Below the pieces are notes generated by a model. That model made no database searches. It saw only the letters and a list, made by a program, of their open reading frames with translations, and was not told the DNA's origin. The translations under genes were made by a program, and so were the position numbers. Positions 1 through 12,000 of a stretch of DNA of 64,000 bases are shown here, one piece after another. Each line of letters starts with the position of its first letter. Positions within the stretch are counted from its first letter, which is position 1. The stretch covers positions 52,171 to 116,170 of the forward strand of contig JACCGJ010003083.1 of NCBI GenBank assembly GCA_013407085.1, written 5' to 3'. Source of the stretch: Atriophallophorus winterbourni. Taxonomy: Eukaryota > Platyhelminthes > Trematoda > Plagiorchiida > Microphallidae.

Positions 1-2290
1 CTGTTTCGAGCGCATGCGGATTCTCATCTTATTGTCTCTACCAGATGAAAGCAAATATTTCGAAACAGGTCGTGGGGTGTGTGTGATGACAGAGCATGCA
101 AAAAAGTATTTTTATATTTCGAGGGTTATGTGTTTAAACCTATCAAGCATGTGTTTGGACACGTGATCAAACATTTTGGTCCTACCAGCCTCATCTAACA
201 GCGGCACCCAAGCTCTCCTTGTTTACCATTCCTCCACTGTTTCAAGCGCATGCAGATCCTTATCTTACTGTCCCTACCTAATGACTGCAAACAGCATGAA
301 AAGGTCGTGGGTTGAGTGTGAAGACAAATAATGCAAATTAGTATTTTGTTTCATGGTTATGTGTTTAACCTCATTGAACATGTGTTTGGACAAATGTGAT
401 TGAACAGGTTGGTCCGACCAGCCTTATCCAAATGTGGCCTGAAAGTGCGCCCTGTTTCCCATTATTCCTAGATTTTAAGCGCATGCGGATCCTCATCTTA
501 TTGTCCCTACCAGATAAATGCAAACATTACTAAACATGTCGTGGCGTGTGTGATGACAGAGCATGCTAATTAATATTTTGTTTCATGGTTATGTGTTCAT
601 ACCTATTAGCATGTGCTTGGACACATGTGATTGAACAGGTTGGTCGTACCAGCCTTATCTAACAGCGGCATACAAGCGCTTCTTGTCTACCATTCGTTCA
701 CTGTTCCAATCTCATGCAGATCCTCATCTCACTGCTTCACCTAAAAAGTGCAAACAACATGAAAAAGGTCGCGGGCTGAGTGTAACGACAGAGCATGCAA
801 ATTAGTATTTTGTTTCATGGTTATGTGTTTAACTCTCTCAAGCATGTATTTGGGAACATGTGATTGAACAGGTTGGTCTTACCAGCCTTATCTGACAGCG
901 GCATACAAGCGCTCCTTGTTTACCTTCTCTCCACTGTTCCAAGCGCATGTAGTTCCTCATCCTACTGCCCCTACCTAATGATTGCAAAAAGCATGAACAA
1001 GGTAGTGGGCTGAGTGTGACTGCACAACATGCAAATTAGTATTTTGTTTCATGGTTTTGTATCTACCACTACCATGCATGTATTTGGACACATGTGATTG
1101 AACAGGTTGGTCGTACCAGCCTCATCCAACAGTATCATACAAGTGCTACTTGTTCCCCATAGATCCACTGTTTCATGCTCATGCGGATCCTCATTTCATT
1201 GTCCATATCAGATGAGTGCAAACATTACTGAAAAGTTCGTGGGGTGTGTGTAATGACAGATCATGCAAATTAGTATTTCGTTTCATGGTTATGTGTTTGA
1301 CCATATTGAGCATGTGTTTGAAGACGTGATTGAACAGGTTGGCCGTACCAGCCTCATCTAACAGCGGCACACAATCGCTCCTTGTTTACCATCTCTCCAC
1401 TGATTCAAGCGCATGCAGATCCATATCTTACTATCCTTACCTTATGAGTGCAAACAGCATGAAAAAGTTCGTAGGATGAGTGTGGGGACAGATCATGCAA
1501 AATAGTATTTTGTATTTTGGTTCTGTGTTAAACCCAATTAAGCATGTGAATTACCACGTGATTGAACATGTTGGTCTTACCATCCTTATCTTTCAGCGAC
1601 ATAGAAGCGCACCTTATTTTCCATTTCTCCACTGTTCCAAGCGCATGTAGATTATTATCTTACTGTCCCTACCTAATGATTGCAAACTTTATGAAAATGG
1701 GCGTGGGGTGTGTGTGATGACAGAGCATGCAAATTGGTATTTTGTTTCATGGTTATGTGTTCAACACTATTGAGCATGTGGTCGGACACGTAATTAAATT
1801 TGTTTGTCCTACCAGCTTCATCTAACAGCGGCATAAAAGCGCTCCTTTTTTACCATAACTTTACTGTTTTTAGCGCATGCAAATCCTCATCTTACTGTCC
1901 CTACTAAATGAGTGCTAACAGCATGAAAAATGTTGTGAGCTGAGTGTGATGACAGAGCATGCAAATTAGTATTTTGTTCCATGGTTATGTGTTTACCCGT
2001 ATTAGGCATGTTTTTGATAATATGTGATTGAACAGGTTGGCCTTAACAGCCATTTTTAACAGTGGATTACAAGAGCTTCTTGTTTACCATTTCTCAACTG
2101 ATCAAGCGCATGCGGATCCTTATCGTACTGTCTCTACCTGATGAGTGCTAAGAGCACGCAACTGGTCGTGGATTGTGTGAATTAAAGGTCAGCACATGAA
2201 TATGTTTTAACATGGTTATGGGTTCAATCCCATTAAACATATGTTTGGACACATGTGAGTATACAGGTTGGTCGTACCAGCATAATTCTG
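1..2290 (+). repeat. Satellite array A, about 233-bp monomer, nearly ten copies
   Basis: A short hairpin (GGTTGGTCGTACCAGCC and variants) recurs near 174, 411, 638, 871, 1105, 1338, 1568, 1801, 2035 and 2265, which gives a spacing of 229-237 bp. Between hairpins every unit repeats the same order of blocks: GCATACAAGCGCTCC, CCACTGTTTCAAGCGCATG, a C-rich box followed by CTRATGA, GGTCGTGG, then GAGCATGCAAATTAGTATT. Copies differ by many substitutions, so the array is old. It stops abruptly near 2290 against a LINE fragment. A hammerhead-like core lies in each unit (see findings). Confidence 0.93.
2131..2172 (+). ncRNA. Hammerhead-ribozyme-like motif, best-preserved copy of array A
   Basis: Stem I strand CTAC (2134-2137), core box CTGATGA (2138-2144), stem II GTGC/GCAC around TAAGA (2145-2157), GCAA in place of the canonical GAAA (2158-2161), loop CTGG, TC (2166-2167), then GTGG (2168-2171) pairing with CTAC. 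The order matches a minimal type I hammerhead with a one-pair stem III. The A-to-C change in the invariant GAAA predicts loss of activity. Inferred from motif layout only. Confidence 0.45.
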
Positions 2291-3490
2291 TAATGTGTAT
2301 GAAGCACGTATCCATGTTTGCGTCAATGGAGGTGATGGACCAGATGGTGTCCACTCGATTATGCTGAAGAATCTTGCCCAGCGCAAGCACTATGCAAGCA
2401 CTTCAATTCATGCCTAATCCCGAGAGGGTTTCTAATTGAGTTGAAATAACACACACGGGTGTTTGCAGTTTAACTCTCGTTAATTATGGAGCAGTCAGGC
2501 TGAGTAGCATAGTCCCGAAAGTATTGGAAAAACTGTTGCGTGGCAATGTCTGTCAGCATCTTTGTCGACCGTCATACATATGAATGTAACTCAACAGGTA
2601 TTCCTTAGGTGTTAATCCTGCCTGACTGACGTCTATAGTTATAGCAAAAAATGCCACTAAAATGATGCATGGATGGAAGCCGTCGAAGCCTTCTAACTAG
2701 AGTTCAGCATGGATTTTGATTGCGTTAATCTCCACCTTCTAGAGATTAAGCTAGCAACAAAAGGCATACGGGGTAGTCTACTAGCTCAGATAAGGGCCTG
2801 GATTTCAGGTAGGTCATTCATAAATAGGGAAAGATCAGTGCTGTCGAATCAAACCGACGTAATCAGGGTGGCAGCCAAAGCTTTGGTAATTAATTAATTA
2901 ATTGCAGTGAAGTTCCAATGCTTGATTTCCGCGGATTATGTGAAATTCATCGGAGCAACTGATGAAGATACCGTGATGCACGTTCCTTAACGCGATATAA
3001 ACTTTTCCAACAAGTGGGTCACCCCCCTCACTCCCTAACTCAGCCAACTGTTGTTGACACTAGTTGATCAGCTTTTAGTCCCTGTGTCGGGAAATTCTCT
3101 CGGTCTATACGCCACACCGTTTCTTGATTGTTTGGGTGTACTAGTTAGAACTGACTTAAAATGGGAGGACCAATGCAAGACTGCAGCTTAACGTGCACGC
3201 ATAATGTCTGGGATTCGTGTTATACAGCAAAAAACCTCGATGGATTCATCCTAATTTAAAAAACATTAGTTTGGCCGCATTTCGCTTATTGTGTCCAGCC
3301 GTAGTGCCCTAAATATATGAAGGACATCGTTCGAATCAAAAGCGTACAGCGTCTCGCTAATCGCCTGACTTTCAGCGAGGTAAGCCTTACTTTGCACCCC
3401 TGAAGTCCATTGAGCTTTTCATACGTCTACAGTTTCAGGTTGGTAGATGTATGCAACTGGCTTCTACTAACTCATATCCTGCATTTCTTA
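2291..3490 (+). mobile_element. CR1-like non-LTR retrotransposon fragment (reverse transcriptase, decayed)
   Basis: Broken + strand reading frames carry CR1/jockey-type reverse transcriptase blocks in the expected order. GPDGVHSIMLKNLAQ lies near 2335, a block like SIVPKVLEKLLRGNV near 2500, FDCVNLHLLEIKLATKGIRG near 2715, followed by SLLAQIRAWISGRSF, then DLKWEDQCKT near 3150. Frames shift repeatedly and stops are frequent, so this is a dead copy. No 5' end is visible because it abuts the satellite array directly. Confidence 0.75.
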
Positions 3491-3499
3491 CGCGAGTTT

Positions 3500-5850
3500 T
3501 AAGAACGGTTTATACGGCATCGAGTGTAGGTTTTTCGTGAATGCTTCCCCTAATTGCTAAACAAGATTAGTTACTTCCCCATTATTTGCTTTGTAAGGTA
3601 AATCAATTTCTCGTTCTAATAAGCTGACCTCTCACCTTAGTGATGAAGAATAATTTTTTTCCAGAATCATTCATAACGAGGTTCTTCAGAAAAGCAACCC
3701 GGACGATCGCAATCAATCTTTCATGAATCTTTTGCGAGAATGAAAAATTCAATTAGATTTTCTGCTCGACAATTTGTGAATGAGCAACCAACATCTATTG
3801 TGGTAGACCGACTGATCTAATATGCTTTATATGTGTTTTCATCGGACTGCGTGAAAGCTAACACTGATTGATGTGACGGGCAATTTTGTTCTTCATTGGT
3901 TTTGGAGAATTCGTTCATTTTGTTGTGACTACCTATCAGTAACTTGATCTTTGGAATATTCACAAGTTTGTTGAAGACGGTCCATAATGGAAAATCTGAA
4001 CTCGAGCTTCGCTCTTGTTAGTGCTGATCAGCAAACATATCCGCGATGTAAACCTCAAACCAATAACTATGTAGTCCGACGCATTTCGAATAGGGCTAAT
4101 GTACACAGTTTGACCTATTTCAATTTTATCGTTGATGAATCTTTGGCGAGGCTGGCACATTTTATTAATTTTGTTATAACCGAACAGTCTTAATGGAGAC
4201 TGCAACATCTGTTGTGGTTGCCCAAACCAACTGAATTCCATGTCATTTCTTTCAGTCCGATAAAAATGTTAAGTTAAACCGAATAATTTAATGGATAATG
4301 TTGTTCTTCTCAAGTGTTGGAGAATTCGTTCATTAAATTTATCCCAGGATTAATTGTGTGGATTTGTTTGAGAACTTCTAATTGAAGTTTTTTCTGAAAC
4401 CACTATTGAAAAAGCCTTCAATATTATTCAAAAAATATCGATTGTGGCATTTGCACTTTATACATTCCTGCGTGAACTGACCCAGTAAGAAATGTTAAAT
4501 TTGCGCGTCCATTACGAATGGAAAACCGTCATTTACTGCAATCCCACAGCTTCATAGTGGCTGGATTGAATCAGTGAATTCACCTGATGTAAATGTTCTA
4601 TGCTGTGACGAAGATATCTGTGGACATGTTCATAAATCTCTTTGTGTCAAAGTTATCTTACATCGTTGGTTAAGGTAAACGTTCACTAATATATGTAAAA
4701 CTAATACTACTACAACTTCAATAGCTTGACTGATATCAACTCTGAAATTTAGCGAAAGTGCATACGCGGGTTGTATGTGAGCAATCCAATGCGAGAAGAC
4801 GGAAGTATCTTTAACAGCTTGCAATCGAAAACATTGCGAATCTAAGCATATCGCATGTTAGGTGTGCCTCGATGCTTATATGGAATATTCACTCGTGAAG
4901 CTCTCAACAATTTGGAACACGTAAATTAGCTATGCGTTTTATCTTCTGGGTAATCTTCTTCTGAATGAACTACGCAGAACATGGAGTTGCTCGATGGGAT
5001 ATCTCGCACAACAATCAAAATGACGGCCTGTCTTGTTACTGTACATTTGGTGCGGGACTGATGCATCTTTATTTGGAAACACTGGCTCAAAAAACGTTTT
5101 ATCCCGTTAAATGCATACAAAACACGATAATCTGAATTGCCTCAAGTTGGCATTTGAAAATGGTGTGCAAAAACATGACCCTATGATTTCTGAGTTCTGA
5201 AATTTATCACTGTGATGTCACTGTGTTTTTATTAATTCGCTCATAACTGTCAGACGTTGTATAATCAACGAGCTAGGTATATACGTTTGACGAATAATTC
5301 CACATAACAACCCGTTCATATAACCTAAGTAATGCAAATTCAAATTATAGTTCTGTTAACGAATATTGGAATACCATACCCAGAAATTAAATGACAATTA
5401 TAACTAAGGTGGATCTTTCCAACGTCTTAATCTTGTTATTTTGTTTCTCCAAATACCAAGATCTAATGTTGTTGTATATTTATGAGCATTATGTTCAAAA
5501 ATATATAAATTTTGAATTAAAATGAATTAACTGCTATTCGCTGTTTTCTGTTACATTGACCAATAAAAATGCTCGAATTTATTCATCATGAGTATATTCC
5601 AAAATATACGTTTAATTCATTGGCGTTTATTAGCCAAACATTCCGAAGCATACAAATGTGGTAAACGTACTCAAGGTCCTAGAGTTATAGCGTTCAAATT
5701 ATTGAAATTATTAAACGACATTTTTCGTACCTATTGTATTCAGCTTAGCACAACAGGCGCTAAAATTTGATAGTTCATCTAAGACGATGCGCCATTCGGA
5801 CTCTGGTGGAATGCACTAGAAATGGATTGTGTTGTTATTTGTCAGTTGTG
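3500..5850. other. Intergenic AT-rich stretch with a degenerate tandem duplication
   Basis: I see no supportable gene. Segments near 3787-3925 and 4200-4338 resemble each other: both start with CAACATCTATTGTGG-like sequence and end with GGAGAATTCGTTCATT. This is an old duplication with a period of about 412 bp. Short open frames here have no recognisable content. Confidence 0.4.
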
Positions 5851-5852
5851 GC

Positions 5853-5934
5853 GTTTACCATAATTGTAATACTGAACGTTGTACGTGTGTAGTGCATTTT
5901 CATTGGCTCTTCGATAAACAGTCACATATATAAG
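5853..5934 (+). promoter_or_regulatory. Core promoter of the left gene copy
   Basis: Upstream of the start codon at 5975 lie GTTTACCATAATTGTA (5853-5868), an inverted CCAAT box ATTGGC (5902-5907) and a TATA box TATATAAG (5927-5934). The same three elements occur in the same order upstream of the right copy, including GTTTGCCATAATTGTA there. Conservation between diverged copies supports function. The transcription start would be near 5957-5965, leaving a very short 5' UTR. Confidence 0.6.
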
Positions 5935-5974
5935 TCTGTTAGAAATCAAATTTAAAAGGATCACAACAAAAAAC

Positions 5975-6012
5975 ATGAATTTCGCGATAGTCTTTTTAAC
6001 CGTTTTCGGCAA
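5975..6012 (+). CDS. Left copy exon 1 (start codon and hydrophobic leader)
   Basis: ATG at 5975 follows AACAAAAAAC, which is also the context in the right copy. It encodes MNFAIVFLTVFG, a short hydrophobic leader, and ends two bases into the next codon at a GTATAT donor. The right copy has MNFAILVLTLFG with the same length (38 nt) and donor. Confidence 0.75.
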
Positions 6013-9000
6013 GTATATATGTGAATAAATAATGAATGATTAAAATGATCTTGAAATATGTTTACTTTAGTTAAATATTTTCTCATTAGTGAATGTCAAT
6101 TTTGTACAAAGATAAAAGCGATTCATACATCCATTGAATGTTGAAACATACATGTCAATCTGTTTCAAGTTCGTGATGATCCTGATTCTGCTGTACCTAG
6201 GCAGCCGTGGGGTGTGTGCGTGCATGTAAACAAGCATATTTATACACGTGAAACTATTATTCAATCCCTAGATATCTCTTGTATGATATTTGCAATAAAT
6301 AGATAAGATACCTCCGATTATAACATATTTGCTAATTTGGAATAATATTTTAGATGTCGTGTACAAACTTGCATATGGCCAGATAAATATCAGTGAGTTC
6401 TATATGCAAGTACATCGACTATATGTATATTTCTTTAAGAAAATAATTGATACTGATCATTCTAAGCAACAGAATACTCTACAATTCGTTATTTCTGTAA
6501 CATTTAGTAGTTCGCATGTGGTTGGAAGTAATGTAATCTAAAAAGACCAGGCAACTGATCGAATAAATGTTTCAGATATATATTTTTCACCATCATATGG
6601 TTATCTCCTGAATTAACTGATTAATGTGTCAGAGCAGTGATTCAAAATAAGATATATCACCAAATATTCGGTCAAAACCTTTGTTCTTGTTCAGAAAACT
6701 TTAATCACGATTTTATTTTCCCCATGTGCTCCGAGGTTATAGTGATTAACATTGCTTCGCGAAAAAAACTATGTATACTGGTTTGCAAATTCAAACATTT
6801 CAGCAGCAACTGAATGGACTTGGTTATTGCACTCTTGATCGTGAGAGCTTTGAAGTTGAATTAGTCCTGGCATATCGAATAATTCATATGGCGTCTTACC
6901 CACTCAGACATCTGTTTGAATGTCGCTTCAGCATCACCAACGCATCTACAATATTACAATTCAAATAACACATCCGGATTCAACTTTCTTCATAGTTTTC
7001 AAACAGTTCGTGTATTCTTCTTGCGGAAAAGATTACACCTCCAATTTTTATCTCAGATAAATAAAATTGAAATAGCGTACTCAACAGATTGAAAATATAC
7101 ATTAATCCCAACATATATTTCGAGTCACAATATACTCCCATGTCAAGATCAGGATAACCTTTGCAGTTACTTTAAACAACATGGTCGCAAACGTGAAAGT
7201 GCGATTTCCGTATTTCTTATACGTATATTCTATGCGTATATTCTATTTGCTTTTTAAGCACAATTGATGAAAATATTGAAAGACTATAACCAAACTTAGA
7301 CTTTCCTTCTATTTAGAACATTTGTCAATAAATCATTCCATCAAACAAAGTTAAATTACAACCCATCCTTCATCCAAATGAGACATTGAAACTTCGAATA
7401 AACGAATGGCTTCATGGATAAGATACCGAATGCATTAATTTAAAACTCACTTTATACTGTATGCGCATAAATCAGACGTACTTCCATTGCTTCATTATTT
7501 AATCTAATGTTTTTCATTTTTATAGCATTTGTGGATGATTATTCAATTTTCGGTAAGCATAGCTAGCCGATACAAAATCCCGTTTCTCAGTGGTAATTTA
7601 CAATATTTTCCCTAATTTCAGGTGGCTACTACGAAAGTAAGAATTATGCTGAGAACGACGAATTATTGTTCACAAAGTGATGGATTTTATAATATTAATA
7701 ATAGTGGAATCGGAACATTAATTTCCCTATAGATTGTATACAGCTTGGAGTATTGAAGTTGAATGCAGTAACCATTAATATCGATTATTTCTTGCTCACT
7801 TATATAACACAAAAAATTGAAATTGAAATGATAGTTGTGAATTTGCATGCATGTTTTTCGTTAACACCACAAGACAATATTCGTTCCGTTTGCACTCGAT
7901 GGTAGGGATGTGAAGGTAAAAAGCCGCAAGTGCTTGAAAAATAGTGGGAATGGCAAATGACTATTGATAGTATGCACTGTTGGATTACGTTTTTGCGCAC
8001 ATGTTCACTCACATCTTGCACGCAAAATGCAACGACAGATTTTCTGAAATATAAAATGAATAAAGTACATTATTTTTACAATACCATTATTAATTATATG
8101 TAAATTCTCGTAAAATATTTAACCCGCTCTAAATTGGCAGTGTAAAATATATTTCTCTTCTTATTTTCAAATATATATGAACATTTATATTAACTTGACA
8201 AACAGTTACCTCCCGATTAAGCTCTTTGACGGTTTCTTATTTAGGCCAAATGTCGATCGCCTGAGGCGACAATGCTTGAGCACTGTTTCACAAACGGAAA
8301 TTAAAAGATGTTTCATTCTTCCATATAAATTTTTCAGTATTGAGGTCTGTTCATGGATATTCCATTTAAACTTTGTTTTGCATTCAACATTCAATTATTT
8401 GTTGTACGCTGGGTGTACCACATTTCAGTCGTTAGTTTATGTACTTTGTGTAGAGTAATTGCGCTTTTTTCAAATTATTTCGCAACTGTCCATTAAGGAA
8501 AAAATAGAGGATTATATTTACGTTCAGAGCCAAACCTGACAAACATCTGCTAGATAACCATGTTATACTTTATGATATCTATGTAATGAGGAGCAAATAC
8601 AGCTCTTTGCGGCTGAACGCAGATCACGCCGCCGACGTGCTACTGACGCAATACAACCAAGTTCTGACTATCGTTGCCAGCGCTGCGGGAGAGATTGTTC
8701 CTCCCGAATCGGATGTTTAGTCACTCAAATAGCTGGAAAACCTGAACATTCACGCGTTTGTGATGTACATACATGGTCGACATCGACCGATGGAGGCCAA
8801 CAACAACAACAACATCTATGTAATTAAATGAATAAAATATGGTATCACAAACCTTCGGCAATGAAATATATCATGATGTGAAAATTTTGTAATTCATGCG
8901 ACTTTAATTTTTTCTAAATAATCCAAATTATCAAAGGGAATGAAGGTGAGATTTAATAAAAATAACAATAATATTATTAGTAATAATAATAATAATTAAT

Positions 9001-12000
9001 ATTATAATAATAATATTGCTCCTACTACTACTATAACTACTACTACTATTAATAAAGCAATTTGTGGGCAAATAATTTGCAAATGCTTTACGGATGGAAC
9101 TGCACGAATTTGATTATCGTCTTTACTGATAATCTCAATGTGACTTTCGTAGTGTAAAATCGATACGCGGCAAGACGTTGCCCTAAGGCTCATTTCAGAA
9201 AAATAGTATAAAGGTCATTGTTTTAAAATAAGTTTTTTTGTAAACGTAACGACGGCCTCAACTACGTTAGAAGAAAATGAAATGCAATTAACTTGGTCGT
9301 TTGGGTCGCCCTGTAAAATTATATAAATGGATAAGGATTATGATTGCAACGGTAACTTTTGGTATGAACATTTTAATTTGCCAGTCAAATTCAAATTCGC
9401 AAAAATTAAAAAAAAACGTTCTTCTTGTCTTTGTATCATTCTGTAACTTTTATTTGTAGACGCGAACATTATCTGAAATCCTTACTAATACCAGTTTCTC
9501 GCAAAATCGATAAGGCAATGCATAAATTTAACGGCCGAAGCGTTTTCGGAGATGAGGTCTTAATTCCATGCACGATCTACTGGCGCGCTTCTCATAAGGA
9601 CATTGAAAATCAAGTCTAACTAATGTCTGGAATGCGCGGCGTTGTGTCTTCATCCAAACTGCTTTCTCTGATAGCAGGCAACAAATTGATGCAAGAAAAC
9701 CAGTTTCATTTCGACAGATGAATCCCGCAAGCAAACGCTCAGGGTGAAATTATGGTATCCTAAACCATTATCCAAAACCTTCAGTCCCTTTTTGGTACCG
9801 TAAAGCTGCGGATGCGGGCTTGTTCACAGTAAAAGTAATGCCGTCTCGCCATGCTTTGTAATTCACATTGATGAAATGGATTAAAAGTAACAGCAGAATG
9901 CACGCTATATTTTATTTTTAACCAGCTAACTAAATAATTAAACAAAGAAGGTCAACTCTGAAACTGCCAACCTGGAACGCTCGGTCCAGTTTCCCTGATT
10001 TTTATAAAAGAATTCTCGAATATACGATGTGTGGCTGCGCTGCAAAAGACGCAATTATCAAATACTTGCATGCTAACAGAAATATATTTCACATTTTGGG
10101 AAAGGAAGGGGTTTAATGAGACTCGACTGCATGAAGTTTGGATTGCCGTGTGAAACAGCATGGTAAAAGCAGCTGCGAGACCAAACACATTTGGACTCCA
10201 AAATCGAAAGTGCACTATTTGAAGCATTAAAATGATCAATGTTCATAAATCGATGCCCTATCTGATTTAATATGTTCTCAAAACAGTCCTCAAAATGTGT
10301 GTACTCTTATTTGGTGATTTCACGGCCAGATTCGGTGATTTGGTGATAATTGGTTGATGTATAACTAACAAAATTATTAAATACCTTATAGAACTACCCA
10401 CTCAGTTCAAATTTGTGTCAGTAAAACGTTCTTGCAAACAACACAAGAACATGACGTGTCTGGGAAACATCCTCGTTCTAAGCAGTCGTATCAAATTGAT
10501 CTTTTTCCATTCGAGATTTTACCTTACCAAATTATATGCTTAAACGGGAATAGACGTCATTCATATTAGCAAACCTAATATAGCTGTACAATTTGCGAAA
10601 CATTTTACACCGAGTTCAACAAGAGACATCAACTCGAATCTTATTCATAAAACTGAGAATCCCTGAAATGCTACATATGCCTAGCAGCAATGTTTATTTA
10701 CGGTGCGACGAAAGCTTGGCCAAGCAACTGGATCAAAGCCTAATCTTCTGAGTTTACTTTCGTGTTGGAAGAAAAAACGGTCAGCATTCGTGAATTTCAA
10801 ACGGACGCATATAGATTAAAACATACAAAAACTGAGAGTAGTCACTAAATTAGGCACAGAAGACTGCGAGACATTATTCTAATGAATAATTGATTCGAAA
10901 TTCGAATTGGCTGCAGTATACAAAATGCTGCGGATACTGGAAATTTTCACGGCATTTATGATGGGATACAGGTAGAAACTGGTTCGAAATAACTTTAGGC
11001 GGTCACAAATAAGACTTTATTTTATCACACCGAAAGATGTGTATAAAACGTATCCCCTATTTACTCCAAATAAATTTCGGTTTTCCCGCGTGCACCTGAG
11101 AATTTTGGGCGGTTGCAGAACCATGAACTTCTAAATACTCACCCTACTGTCTCTGCGCTCAATTGCGCAATCAACTACTTAGCAAATTGGGAGGCCCTTT
11201 TGATGACGTAATTATATCTGAGCACATTGAATGCTGTAAAGAAGCAGTGTTATTGTATCCTCAACATTTGCTCCGTAATTGCTGACGGAAGAGGTGAGAT
11301 GAAAATATTAAAACTCTATTTAAATATAATTCTGATATAGGCCACTACAACAATTTAAATGCAATCTGTTATCTAAATGTTGTAAAAGAAATCATTTGCA
11401 AATCAGGCTACAAATTTGAGCTGATTAAATTTACTCAAATTGTATTAATAAGTAGTATGTGAAGTTCGAAAAGCAGGACGCAAACTCACTACCGGTTTCG
11501 CTGATATTGCCGCTTATCAGGTATGCGTATCCCCGGCCTGACATTCGAACGCCGTTCTGATTGTGTGGTGAAAACATTTCTTTGCAATTTCGAGGATTAA
11601 TAATCATTTTTAAATTGAAATTTAGCTTTTATGTGGGGACCGATCTATGTCCCACAGTTGGTGCAATGTAGCACCAATTATTGTACACTTTAAATTCGCG
11701 AATTATTCATCGCATTTTTAACATATCGCGAATGGACAGAGTGTGTCATGCTTAACTGCTCTAAAATGCTGCTTTATGAAGCATGTATACATTACTACGA
11801 CAGCGTTGCCTTCGTTCGCTCATCGGATCGTCCAAAATTAATGGTGTACGATTTACAAAAGATCTGCTATGTGGTGAGTCAAAATCAGGATATCTACCAT
11901 GAGGCCGCAGCAGATGCCGTACAAATACGTTTGAAAAAAAATTCAAAAGCACTTTGCATTAAATCTGCGATTTGAGAAGAACGTGTACGTAACCGCTCAT

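Noticed and set aside
7622..7680. GGYYESKNYAEND as a normal terminal exon
   Set aside because: Downstream exons are conserved and in phase if the GTAAGA donor is used, so termination here can only be a minor isoform.
8177..8458. 93-codon + frame in intron 5 of the left copy
   Set aside because: No similarity to the right arm, no usable splice context and an opposing frame of similar length.
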